Origin: a virus
DNA: 37,356 nt
IMG/VR virus record: IMGVR_UViG_3300025694_000013
Coordinates: 1 to 37,356 of that record
Reading direction: 5' to 3' (one strand)
Every line of letters begins with the position of its first letter. Positions within the stretch are counted from its first letter, which is position 1. Below, piece after piece: positions 23,344 through 31,995 of this stretch. The notes below the pieces were generated by a model, which worked only from the letters and a program-made list of their open reading frames with translations, did not search any database and was not told the DNA's origin. The position numbers and the translations under genes were made by a program.

Positions 23344-24084
23344 ATGAAAAAACAAGCTCAACTCGTAGACAAAATCTACAAGCTTAACCGCGACGTGGCA
23401 CCGTTAACTTTTACGCTGTCTTCCCGCAACACTTCTCGTAAGCCGCTTATGTATTTTGACGGACAAGTCAATCGCGCTTTACGGTATGCTCGCAATCAGA
23501 AAACTCCATTCGAGGACGAGCAAGACGGAAACTTTATTTTAGAACCAATCGTCTTTGAAGACGGGTTCCTTTCGGTACCAAAAGAAAACCAGGTACTACA
23601 GCATTTTTTGAGTCTGCACCCTGACTCAGGCTCTACCTTTTCTGAAGTCAATAAAGAGAAGGACGCTCAGGAGGAGCTAGACTATATGGTTGTCGAGGCG
23701 GACGCTTTGGTAGCTGCGCGTAAGATGAGTGTTACGGAGATGGAGATGATTGCTCGGGTTCTCCTAGAGATTGACCCTAGCAAGCTCTCTTCTGCTGAGC
23801 TCAAACGCGATATCTTAATCCTAGCTAAGCGATACCCTTCTGACTTCTTAGAAGCGCTAGAAGACCCCTCTTTGGACCTGTACGGCAAGGTGTCATTAAT
23901 CCTTGACAAAGGTCTTTTGGGTATGCGTAATAACGGACGCGACATCCACTTTAACTTAAAAACCAATAAGAAGCGTATGATGACGGTTCCCTTTGGTGAG
24001 GACCCGAAGTCTGCTATCGCGGCTTACTTGCAGAGCGATGAGGGTATCGAGGTCTTGAAGATGCTTGACAAACAGCTAGAGTGA
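23344..24084 (+). CDS. Conserved virion-region protein, unknown
   Basis: This 246-residue protein begins MKKQAQLVDKIYKLNRDVAP. It contains FDGQVNRALRYARNQKTPFE, then FILEPIVFEDGFLSVPKENQ (about residues 60-79). The centre is helical (KMSVTEMEMIARVLLEIDPS, LKRDILILAKRYPSDFLEAL), and it ends KKRMMTVPFGEDPKSAIAAY. The pattern, in my memory, recurs right after capsid genes in marine Bacteroidota phages, so it is probably a head or head-completion protein. It is bracketed by two strong terminators (23288-23319 and 24108-24139) and has no promoter-like box of its own. It is therefore probably expressed by read-through from the capsid transcript, at lower level. Confidence 0.75.
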   Translation: MKKQAQLVDKIYKLNRDVAPLTFTLSSRNTSRKPLMYFDGQVNRALRYARNQKTPFEDEQDGNFILEPIVFEDGFLSVPKENQVLQHFLSLHPDSGSTFSEVNKEKDAQEELDYMVVEADALVAARKMSVTEMEMIARVLLEIDPSKLSSAELKRDILILAKRYPSDFLEALEDPSLDLYGKVSLILDKGLLGMRNNGRDIHFNLKTNKKRMMTVPFGEDPKSAIAAYLQSDEGIEVLKMLDKQLE

Positions 24085-24107
24085 TTTTTTAAAAGCTCTA
24101 TTTAAGG

Positions 24108-24139
24108 AAAAGGGGTCACAATTTGTGGCCCCTTTTTTT
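24108..24139 (+). terminator. Strong intrinsic terminator
   Basis: AAAAGGGG followed by TCACA (24108-24120) pairs with TGTGGCCCC and TTTT (24124-24136), with one T-G wobble and a three-base loop, then a T run to 24139. The stem extends 13 pairs if the A/T base is counted. It follows the unknown protein gene and lies 4 bases before the next promoter-like box. Confidence 0.92.
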
Positions 24140-24143
24140 GATT

Positions 24144-24151
24144 TATCTTTG
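24144..24151 (+). promoter_or_regulatory. Bacteroidota-type promoter box before connector genes
   Basis: TATCTTTG fits TAnnTTTG exactly. A TTTG at 24122-24125, 18 bases upstream, could be the -33 element; it lies inside the terminator stem. There are 14 bases between the box and the ATG at 24166. It comes directly after a strong terminator, the position where a new transcript is needed. Confidence 0.65.
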
Positions 24152-24165
24152 TCAAAAGCGTCCCT

Positions 24166-24852
24166 ATGATAGATTCGGTAAGAAATACAGTATTGTCGAT
24201 ACTGAACAAGAATAATTTCGGCTATCTCTCTCCAGCAGATTTTAATTTATATGCCAAGCAGGCGCAGCTCGAGATATTCGACCAGTACTTTTACGATTAT
24301 AACTACCAGATTAATAAGGAGAATATTCGGCAGTCTGGTACAGGCTATGCTGATATATCAAGAAGCCTCGAGGAAGTCATCGACACCTTCTCTACGGTAG
24401 CTAATTTTACTACCAATCCGTTTGCGCTTCCAAATGACTACTACCTTCTCAACAGGATTTTGCCCCAAGGAAGTAACTACGAGATGGAGCAGGTATCAAA
24501 CTCAAAGATTAACCTCCTTCTTTCTTCGTACCTCACTGCTCCTTCGTTAAGTTTTCCTGCATACGTACAAAACGGGAATAACGCCACGGCATACCCCGAC
24601 ACTATTACTTCAGGAACAATCCAATACATTCGCTATCCGCTTGCCCCTAACTGGACGTACTCAGTCCTTACGGCGGGCGAACCTGTATTTGACCAAGGGC
24701 AAGCCGACTACCAGGACTTTGAGTTGCCTGCTGATGACGAGCCTCGGTTGGTAAATAAGATTTTAGAGTATTCAGGGGTATCGATACGTGAGATGGATGT
24801 GGTAAATTATTCACTGGCACAAGAACAGCTAGACGACCAAGCAAGCAAGTAA
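24166..24852 (+). CDS. Probable head-tail connector/ring protein
   Basis: This 228-residue protein starts MIDSVRNTVLSILNKNNFGY. It has LSPADFNLYAKQAQLEIFDQ (about residues 20-40) and FALPNDYYLLNRILP (near residue 86). The C-terminal part contains LPADDEPRLVNKILEYSGVS, typical of short helical connector proteins that attach to the portal. It lies directly upstream of a second protein of similar type and of the stabilization-like protein, the order seen for the ring proteins of crAss-like phages. The stop is followed by the next ATG after 1 base. The family assignment is from pattern and order; the exact ring position is not known. Confidence 0.6.
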   Translation: MIDSVRNTVLSILNKNNFGYLSPADFNLYAKQAQLEIFDQYFYDYNYQINKENIRQSGTGYADISRSLEEVIDTFSTVANFTTNPFALPNDYYLLNRILPQGSNYEMEQVSNSKINLLLSSYLTAPSLSFPAYVQNGNNATAYPDTITSGTIQYIRYPLAPNWTYSVLTAGEPVFDQGQADYQDFELPADDEPRLVNKILEYSGVSIREMDVVNYSLAQEQLDDQASK

Positions 24853-24853
24853 T

Positions 24854-25780
24854 ATGGCATACCTAACTCAATACCAATACTACGAAAACGATGGCGCTTC
24901 ACCTGAAGACGCGAACTGGGGCTCCTATCAATACGTGAGCCTGCGCGATATCGTCAGCAACTACCAGCTTATGTACAGCGGTAACAACGAGCTCGTCAAC
25001 GAGAAGTCTCGGTATAAGATTCTGTTTCACGCTAAGCGAGCTATACAAGAGCTGAACTACGACGCATTTAAAGAAATTAAGGTATTGCAGCTTAACGTGT
25101 CGGACGACCTGCGGTTTATTCTTCCAAGCGATTACGTCAATTGGGTCCGTCTTTCTATGTTTAAAGATGGCGTGGTATTTCCCTTGACGGAGAATATACA
25201 GGTTACCAGCGCTCAGGCGTACCTACAAGATTCAAACAATCGCATTTTATTTGACGAGACAGGAGCGGCGTTAAAGCCAGAGTTCTCGCCTATCGATGAG
25301 GCCCGCCTCAATAAAACGTTGAAGTCTATGTACCTCAACGAAAACAGCCCGTATAACGGTTATGAAGGGTGGTGTATCGATGGGATGTGGTATTTTGACT
25401 TTCCTGTAGGGGGCGCTTGGTTTGGTCTTAACACAGAGACTGCCAACGCTAATCCCACCTTTCGAATTGACGCTAAAGCGGGAGTTATAAATTTCAGCTC
25501 TGCTATGTCGGGGGAAAGCTGCATCCTTGAGTATGTAAGCGACGGTATGGAAGGCGGTGATGACTCTTTGATTACGGTCAATAAACTTTTTGAAGACTAC
25601 GTCTATGCGTATATTTCTTACGCTTTGCTAAACTCACATATGGGGACGCAGGAGTACATAGTAAATCGGGCTAAAAAAAATAAATCTGCTTTACTGCGCA
25701 ATGCTAAAATTCGTATTAGCAACATACATCCTGGGCGTCTTTTGATGAACTTGCGCGGACAAAATAAGTGGATTAAATAA
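24854..25780 (+). CDS. Probable head-tail connector/ring protein
   Basis: This 308-residue protein starts MAYLTQYQYYENDGASPEDA. It has RDIVSNYQLMYSGNNELVNE, then RYKILFHAKRAIQELNYDAF (about residues 54-73), and a short segment, RFILPSDYVNWVRLSMF, that echoes the LPNDYYLLNRI motif of the preceding protein, suggesting related folds. The C-terminus is basic (KKNKSALLRNAKIRISNIHP). The helical N-terminal half with 'K-x-x-I-x-x-L-N-x-D' resembles crAss-type connector proteins. Its TAATG overlap with the giant gene that follows (25778-25782) suggests coordinated production. Confidence 0.6.
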   Translation: MAYLTQYQYYENDGASPEDANWGSYQYVSLRDIVSNYQLMYSGNNELVNEKSRYKILFHAKRAIQELNYDAFKEIKVLQLNVSDDLRFILPSDYVNWVRLSMFKDGVVFPLTENIQVTSAQAYLQDSNNRILFDETGAALKPEFSPIDEARLNKTLKSMYLNENSPYNGYEGWCIDGMWYFDFPVGGAWFGLNTETANANPTFRIDAKAGVINFSSAMSGESCILEYVSDGMEGGDDSLITVNKLFEDYVYAYISYALLNSHMGTQEYIVNRAKKNKSALLRNAKIRISNIHPGRLLMNLRGQNKWIK

Positions 25781-28700
25781 TGGGCAACGTAAAGAGACAC
25801 TTTATCAAGGGGCGTATGAACAAGAGCGTCGATGAACGCCTTGTTCCTAATGGGGAGTACATTAACGCTTTGAATGTACGTCTCGGCTCTACTGAAGGCT
25901 CTGAGGTAGGCTCTGTAGAGAATTCCAAGGGAAATACTAAGCTTACTACTTTACAGTATAAAGGTGTTGATTTAAGCGAAGTAGCCCAGTGTATTGGCTC
26001 GTTTGAGGACGGCGTCAAAGAGACTATTTACTGGTTTATTCACGACGGTTCTAATTCAGTCTCTTCAACAGGAAAAGTAGATATGATTGTTTCGTACGAA
26101 ACAAATTCGGACTTGTTGACGTACCACGTAGTTAGCGCTAGCGTACTCAACTTTAATCCGACTTATCTTATTACGGGAGTTAATAAAGTGGAGGACCTTT
26201 TATTTTTTACCGATGACTATAATCCACCACGCAAAATTAACGTTAAACGAAGTTACCCAGCCCCTACCTCAGCGGATAACGACCAAATTGTAGAAGACGA
26301 TATATCGGTTATTAAGAAGCCGCCCAAAAAAGCTCCTACCCTTAATCTTATTGACATACCTGGAGAAGAAAATTATCTCGAGACTAACTTCGTTTCGTTT
26401 GCATATCGCTACAAATATATTGACAACGAGTATAGCGCTCTTTCGCAGTTTACTGACGTAGCTTTTGAAAGCAGCCCCTTTAACTTGGACCCCGACACCA
26501 ACTTCAATGACGGGATGCTTAACCGTTACAACACGGCTGTCGTAGGGTTTAACACGGGAGACTCTAACGTTATAGGGATAGACGTATGCTTTAAGCTAGG
26601 TAACGATTTTGATGTTCGTGTAGCCAAAAAATACATTAAATCTGAGCAAGGGTGGCCTAACGAAATAGTCCAAACGCTCAACTTTACTAACCAAGAAATA
26701 TATACGCTACTACCTTCTTCCGAGATATTGCGTCTATATGATAACGTTCCGCTTATTGCTCAGGCTCAAACGGTTATGGGCAACCGACTGATGTACGGAA
26801 ATTATGAGGACGGATATGATTTAACTAGCTCTTCAGGAGCTTTAATAAAAACAAATTACACGGCTGAGGTAATATCAGAAATTATAAATATAACTCAGGA
26901 CCAAGGCGAACAAGCTACGGGAGTGAATTATACTATTGACACTAACTCTACCGTTACCGCTAATCAAGCTAAAGTTGTTTTTGATTTTACCGACTCTACC
27001 TATGATTTAGTACAGGGAGGCGTCTTTGGCTTTTCGTTTACGGTGTCTCACAAAGGGTTTTCAGGCTCGGGCTGGGGGACTAGCAGCTCTAACCCTCAGC
27101 ACCCTTCGTTTAGTTTGTCGTTTACGTTTAACCTTGCTCAAGACTACAATAGTATTTTTGAAATGGTTAATAGCCCTGAGTTTCAAAATCAAATAGGGGT
27201 TACTAATTTTCAAAGCGTATCAAACTGTTCGTCGGGGAGTACGTTTACCGATATATATAACTGCGCTATTTCAGCGCCAGGCGGGTATACTCTCGCAAGC
27301 ACGGGCATTACTAGCGGTAACCAAGGGTTTCTTATAGGGAGTAGCGCTACTGCGCCCAATGTATTTTCGTTGCAGTTAATGGCGGCTCAATATACTAATA
27401 CCAGTACCGCTTCGAATCAAAATTTTGAGTACTTTAAGATTAGCAATTCCGTATATAGTTTTCAAACAGAATCCAGCAACAAAAGCCTTCATAGTAATAG
27501 GGATTACGAGATAGGCATTGTATATATGGACGAATACAAAAGAGCTACCACAGCTCTTACTAGTACGCAAAATACCGTTTTTGTTCCTCCTACAGCTAGC
27601 TCTTATATAAATAAAATAAGAGCAACATTGCCAGTAGGGATGACTGCCCCTAGCTGGGCACAAACATATAAGTTCGTTCTTAAACAATCCCGAGCTAATT
27701 ACGATGTTATATACTCTAATACGTACTACTATGACAATACCACGTCATCTTACTGGTTTCGACTAGTAGGTCAAGACCAGGCTCTGGTTCAAGCGGGGAC
27801 TGAACTTATTGTAAAGCGCGACTCTTTAGGCACGTTATCCGAGGAGCGCAAGGTGACGGTGTTGGACAAGGTTTCCCAGCCCACTAATTTTTTAAGCCCA
27901 AACTCTGAACCAGTTGTAAATGTCCCAGGTCTCTATATGCGCTTACGTGTACAGGGGTTTTCCGTAAGCCTTAGCTCTCAAAATATATGCTACCCTAGCG
28001 TAGTTAGTGTAGCCGATAATTTTTCAGATTTCTTAAACCCTATTGAAACTGAAAATAAATTCGACGGTTATTCAATAGTAAACTATCCTTTGTTTACGGG
28101 CTCTTCAACCTTTTCCTTTATTGATGTTCCTACTGCTAGCGTCGTAAGAATTAAAATTAAATTTAGAAGGGATGACTCTGGCTTGTGTGGGGGTGCAAAT
28201 GGGGCAGAGCTATGCGTTGTAAACGAAACGTTTACTGCTTCTCAACCATATCAGAATTTTTATACTTTTTGGGAGGGAGAAAATGTAGGACCAGTTTTAA
28301 CTAACGCGTTTAACTGTCAGGTTGCCTGTGAAGATGAAAGTGGGCCTAATGAAATACAGATATTTTCTAACATTGTAGGCGTATCTGCGGGTTACGGCGC
28401 TCCTATATATCCGCCTGAAGAGAATGTAAATAAAATAGGGTTTTACATTATAAATGACGGGACTGAACGTTTGTATTTACAATGTGTAAATGGAAGCAAA
28501 TTTGTTGCAGGAGCTTTTGGCATAGGGACTGAAGATTCTAGAACAACCGTTGAAATTTGTATTCAGGAGCCTGGGAGCCTTGTCGCTTTTGAAACGGTAC
28601 CCAATGAAATTGCAGACGGCGTATTCTTTGAAGGTAGCGAAAACTATGATATAGTAGGTGGATATCATCAGGGGAATGTAACGAACCAGGACGCTACTAC

Positions 28701-31191
28701 TGAAGGCGTCGTTGATTTAGACTTTTTCAACTGCTATTCATTTGGTAACGGAATAGAAAGTTATAAGATTGAGGATTCATCTATTGGTCAGTCGTTCGCT
28801 TTAGGTGAGAGAACGATACTGGTTTCAGCTCAAGACTTTAAGCGGGCAGACCGCTTTGCCGACATCACATACAGTGGCGTTTATAACGACGAGAGCAACG
28901 TCAATAAACTCAACGAGTTCAACCTAGGGCTCCTAAATTTTAAAACTTTAGAAGACGTATATGGCCCCGTTCAAAAAATGGTGGCTCGCGAAACGGACAT
29001 ATTGGTGTTGCAGGAAGACCGCATCTCTTATGTGCTTACGAATAAAGATGCAATTACCGATGCTGAGGGCGGCAACATTCTAACTGCGGCTCCTTTGATA
29101 TTGGGCCAGCAGGTCGCTAGGGTAGAGGAATACGGAATCTCAGCTAACCCTGAGAGTTACGCCGAGTTCGGTATGGATAAATACTTTACTGACGCTAAGC
29201 GTGGTGCTGTCATTCAGTTGCGCGGCTCTAGCTTCAGTAACGAGCAGCTCTCCGTAGTTTCTCAGGCTGGTATGCGTAGTTACTTTAGGGATTTATTCAA
29301 CGCTAACTTCAATACACAAAAGCTGGGTGGCTACGACCCATATATGGACGAGTATGTGGTATCGTCAAATGAGAACAAGCTTCCTGTTGAGGCGGCCTGT
29401 GTGAATTGCGATATATCTCAAACATTTAACGTTTTCCCCAATAGCTTAGGCGAGACGTTTTGTGTAAACCTAGGCGCGGCAGTGGGAGACGTAACTTTAA
29501 GTTGGGGCAACCCTTTCTTGAGTCCAAGCGCTAGCTTCGATGTTGTCGCTACTTATAACGGAACGAGCTTTTCTGCTACACAGCAGAATCAATCGGGAAC
29601 GCTTATCTTCAATAAATCTACTATAAACCCCAATACGGTAGAAATAACTATTACAGCTAACGGAGGCCAGGTAGAAAACTTACAGCTCGGCGTGTCTTGC
29701 CCGAAGGAAAACGAATTAAAAATCGTTATGGTGTGCCTAACGTTAGATTGGCAGAACGGAAATACGATACACAATGAATTTAATTTTACTGAAGGAAGCT
29801 ACAACAGCCCCCTATACCAATCTTTTGTAAGTTTTTCTAGCGGTGACAACCCTGTTGTTTCCGAGTATCAAATGTTGACTGGCAGTCAAGGCGTTGGTGT
29901 TTTTCCTACTAACGGCTCTACGGTTTACGTCCAGTCTAATAAGCTTTCCAGCGACACATTCCAATACAACCCCGTTAATAACGCCAACAGGCTACGTTAT
30001 TTAAGGAGCTCTAACTTGTATGAAAATACCGCGTCTGGAATATCTAATCTTTTATCTGCTGGACCAACAACTTTAGACGTTACCCCAGGCACTACTGGCG
30101 CTTCTCTGTATTCAGGAAGCTTTACGTTGCCTAATAATCTTGACGAGTACCTGTATTTAATATATGATTACAGGGAAGCACAGCCCGCTAAGCTTTGTTT
30201 CGGCTCTTCTGCTGGCCAGGCTTGTTGCGCCTGTAGCGCCCCTTCTTCGTTCTACTTAAACGGAGATAACTTAATGTCTTCTACTTCGGTATATACGGAT
30301 GAGGGTTTGTCTTTGCTCGCGCCCGACCAGTTTTATCAATCTACGGTTAACGGAAACTCTGTAGTTCGTGAACAGTCGGGAGGTGTTCTTTTACCTACTG
30401 TTTCTTGCGCTGCTTGTGATAGAAAATGTACCGACGCTAAGCCATTACCTATAGCGGGGACAACTTTGTCTAATCAACAGATTTATGAAGTTACTTATGA
30501 TTTGGCTACAGGCACAGGCGTGGTAGCAATTCGTTTTACCCCTGGAGCCCCATCTGGTATTTTTGCTACATACAACAACCAAACCACGAGTGTTTCTAGC
30601 GCTACTACAATAACCTCCGGAAACAATCCATCTTCTTCTTATTTCGAAGGTCCATATTACGGTGACGACACAATATGTACCCCCGCGAGTGGTGTGTTTC
30701 CAATTTATAAATGGGATGAAGTTGATGAAAATTTTGAAGATAGCGAAACTACCGATTCTATTAATATAGTCTCTTCCGATTTGGCAAGCCTTACTAGCGG
30801 AGGAGCGGGCAAATATGTTCTTTACGTTTCTAAACTGACAGCTGCTCCTTCTACCTTAGACCTTCGTATAATAAGTGCTTGTCCACCAGCATCAGCGGCC
30901 CCCAACTGGTCAGTCGATGTAGACTGCCCTCGTATCCTCACTGGATTTTCTGCTAGCGTTATGGTAAATGAATCTGGAAACGTATGTTCCGAGCCTATAA
31001 ACCAGACTTTATATAACCTCCCCGTCCTGTCCCCTAATTTATTTGGCATTCCTGAAGTACGCGATTGGGTATTTAAAGATGAGCTAGGTCAGTCATTGGC
31101 GGATGATGGATACTATAATATAGAGGACTTGGGTGGGTTGTGTTTATACATTCACGTTGTAGGTGGAGTTATCGTAGAAAAAACAAGCTAA
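25780..31191 (+). CDS. Large crAss-type stabilization-like tail protein
   Basis: This 1803-residue protein has the N-terminus FIKGRMNKSVDERLVPNGEY (about residues 7-26) and then INALNVRLGSTEGSEVGSVE. This resembles the 'F-x-KG-x-MN-x-x-x-DERL[VL]PNGEY' start of the stabilization (tail) protein of crAss-like phages. A second conserved-looking core lies near residues 1010-1200 (FKRADRFADITYSG, ARETDILVLQEDRISYVL, RSYFRDLFNANFNTQKLGGY, DPYMDEYVVS). After it come about 600 residues of beta-rich sequence with Cys clusters (CVNCD near 1207, CCAC near 1483, CAACDRKC near 1544). Residues about 400-600 also look like inserted beta domains. It probably forms part of the tail hub. It is longer than I expect for the family. 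Confidence 0.7.
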   Translation: MGNVKRHFIKGRMNKSVDERLVPNGEYINALNVRLGSTEGSEVGSVENSKGNTKLTTLQYKGVDLSEVAQCIGSFEDGVKETIYWFIHDGSNSVSSTGKVDMIVSYETNSDLLTYHVVSASVLNFNPTYLITGVNKVEDLLFFTDDYNPPRKINVKRSYPAPTSADNDQIVEDDISVIKKPPKKAPTLNLIDIPGEENYLETNFVSFAYRYKYIDNEYSALSQFTDVAFESSPFNLDPDTNFNDGMLNRYNTAVVGFNTGDSNVIGIDVCFKLGNDFDVRVAKKYIKSEQGWPNEIVQTLNFTNQEIYTLLPSSEILRLYDNVPLIAQAQTVMGNRLMYGNYEDGYDLTSSSGALIKTNYTAEVISEIINITQDQGEQATGVNYTIDTNSTVTANQAKVVFDFTDSTYDLVQGGVFGFSFTVSHKGFSGSGWGTSSSNPQHPSFSLSFTFNLAQDYNSIFEMVNSPEFQNQIGVTNFQSVSNCSSGSTFTDIYNCAISAPGGYTLASTGITSGNQGFLIGSSATAPNVFSLQLMAAQYTNTSTASNQNFEYFKISNSVYSFQTESSNKSLHSNRDYEIGIVYMDEYKRATTALTSTQNTVFVPPTASSYINKIRATLPVGMTAPSWAQTYKFVLKQSRANYDVIYSNTYYYDNTTSSYWFRLVGQDQALVQAGTELIVKRDSLGTLSEERKVTVLDKVSQPTNFLSPNSEPVVNVPGLYMRLRVQGFSVSLSSQNICYPSVVSVADNFSDFLNPIETENKFDGYSIVNYPLFTGSSTFSFIDVPTASVVRIKIKFRRDDSGLCGGANGAELCVVNETFTASQPYQNFYTFWEGENVGPVLTNAFNCQVACEDESGPNEIQIFSNIVGVSAGYGAPIYPPEENVNKIGFYIINDGTERLYLQCVNGSKFVAGAFGIGTEDSRTTVEICIQEPGSLVAFETVPNEIADGVFFEGSENYDIVGGYHQGNVTNQDATTEGVVDLDFFNCYSFGNGIESYKIEDSSIGQSFALGERTILVSAQDFKRADRFADITYSGVYNDESNVNKLNEFNLGLLNFKTLEDVYGPVQKMVARETDILVLQEDRISYVLTNKDAITDAEGGNILTAAPLILGQQVARVEEYGISANPESYAEFGMDKYFTDAKRGAVIQLRGSSFSNEQLSVVSQAGMRSYFRDLFNANFNTQKLGGYDPYMDEYVVSSNENKLPVEAACVNCDISQTFNVFPNSLGETFCVNLGAAVGDVTLSWGNPFLSPSASFDVVATYNGTSFSATQQNQSGTLIFNKSTINPNTVEITITANGGQVENLQLGVSCPKENELKIVMVCLTLDWQNGNTIHNEFNFTEGSYNSPLYQSFVSFSSGDNPVVSEYQMLTGSQGVGVFPTNGSTVYVQSNKLSSDTFQYNPVNNANRLRYLRSSNLYENTASGISNLLSAGPTTLDVTPGTTGASLYSGSFTLPNNLDEYLYLIYDYREAQPAKLCFGSSAGQACCACSAPSSFYLNGDNLMSSTSVYTDEGLSLLAPDQFYQSTVNGNSVVREQSGGVLLPTVSCAACDRKCTDAKPLPIAGTTLSNQQIYEVTYDLATGTGVVAIRFTPGAPSGIFATYNNQTTSVSSATTITSGNNPSSSYFEGPYYGDDTICTPASGVFPIYKWDEVDENFEDSETTDSINIVSSDLASLTSGGAGKYVLYVSKLTAAPSTLDLRIISACPPASAAPNWSVDVDCPRILTGFSASVMVNESGNVCSEPINQTLYNLPVLSPNLFGIPEVRDWVFKDELGQSLADDGYYNIEDLGGLCLYIHVVGGVIVEKTS

Positions 31192-31964
31192 TGGCTGAGA
31201 CACTAACATATTCCCCTGACGTAAAAGGGTGGCCTTCGTTCTACTCGTATATCCCCGAGTGGATGGCTGGTATGAATAACTACTTTTATTCTTTTAAAGG
31301 CGGTAATTTATATAGGCACAACACCAACGAAATCCGCAATCAGTATTACGGAGTAAACTATTCGTCTCAGATGACTAGTATCTTTAACGATAACCCTACG
31401 GACAATACTTTGTGGAAGACGATGGAGTTGGAGTCGGACCAAGCGTGGGAGATTGAGCTGGAGACGGACATTCAAAACGGGTATATCGATGAAGCGTGGT
31501 TTGAAAAGAAAGAGGCTGTGTTTTTTGCCTTCGTTCGCAACCCTGACGGAGAGAACGGAGAGCCCGCCTTAACCATCGACCCTTCGCAGTATGTCCTTCG
31601 CTCGGTCAACGGCATTGGCTCTAATGCCACTGTGGCGGCTGGAGTCATCACCTTTGGCTTCCCCATAAGCAGTATCTTATCTATTGGAGATATCTTGTAT
31701 ACGATTGACCCTAATAATCCAGGCGTCCCTATTGTAGTGGGTCCCGTCACCGCGTTCTCAGCCGATAGGACTGAGGTCAGCTTTACGTTGTCGGCGGGGG
31801 GGACGAATCCGCAAGCCGCTTGGTATATGATGGGCGTAAAGAACGCACAGGCAGAGTCCCACGGTGTACTCGGACACTACTGCAAGTTTATCGCGACCAA
31901 CTCATCGACTATCGCTACGGAACTTTTCGTAGTAGAAAGCCAGATGATGAAATCGTATCCTTGA
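31191..31964 (+). CDS. Tail/ring protein of crAss-like type
   Basis: The start chosen is ATG 31191 in the TAATG overlap with the giant tail gene, giving 257 residues; an upstream start at 31140 would add a basic leader from another frame. The N-terminus has SPDVKGWPSFYSYIPEWMAG, then NNYFYSFKGGNLYRHNTNEI. The 'SFYS[YF]-x-PE[WY]M-x-GMNN-x-FYSF-x-x-GNLYRHN' string recurs in tail proteins of crAss-like and related marine phages. The middle has ELESDQAWEIELETDI and a beta-rich insertion (about residues 120-215), and the C-terminus returns to a conserved-looking GHYCKFIATN and VVESQMMKSYP. A tail-hub or ring role is inferred from position. Confidence 0.65.
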   Translation: MAETLTYSPDVKGWPSFYSYIPEWMAGMNNYFYSFKGGNLYRHNTNEIRNQYYGVNYSSQMTSIFNDNPTDNTLWKTMELESDQAWEIELETDIQNGYIDEAWFEKKEAVFFAFVRNPDGENGEPALTIDPSQYVLRSVNGIGSNATVAAGVITFGFPISSILSIGDILYTIDPNNPGVPIVVGPVTAFSADRTEVSFTLSAGGTNPQAAWYMMGVKNAQAESHGVLGHYCKFIATNSSTIATELFVVESQMMKSYP

Positions 31965-31971
31965 TTCTAAT

Positions 31972-31979
31972 TATCTTTG
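31972..31979 (+). promoter_or_regulatory. Bacteroidota-type promoter box before internal virion genes
   Basis: TATCTTTG fits TAnnTTTG exactly. It lies in the 31-base gap after the tail gene, with 16 bases between it and the ATG at 31996. Its context (TAATTATCTTTGAC) is close to the box at 20707 (TAATTATCTTCGCA). No -33 TTTG is visible. Confidence 0.55.
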
Positions 31980-31995
31980 ACTAAACATAAATCGT

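Noticed and set aside
31140-31190. Upstream start for the tail protein
   Set aside because: It would add 17 basic residues overlapping the end of the giant tail gene; ATG 31191 in TAATG matches the local gene-joining pattern and yields the familiar N-terminus.
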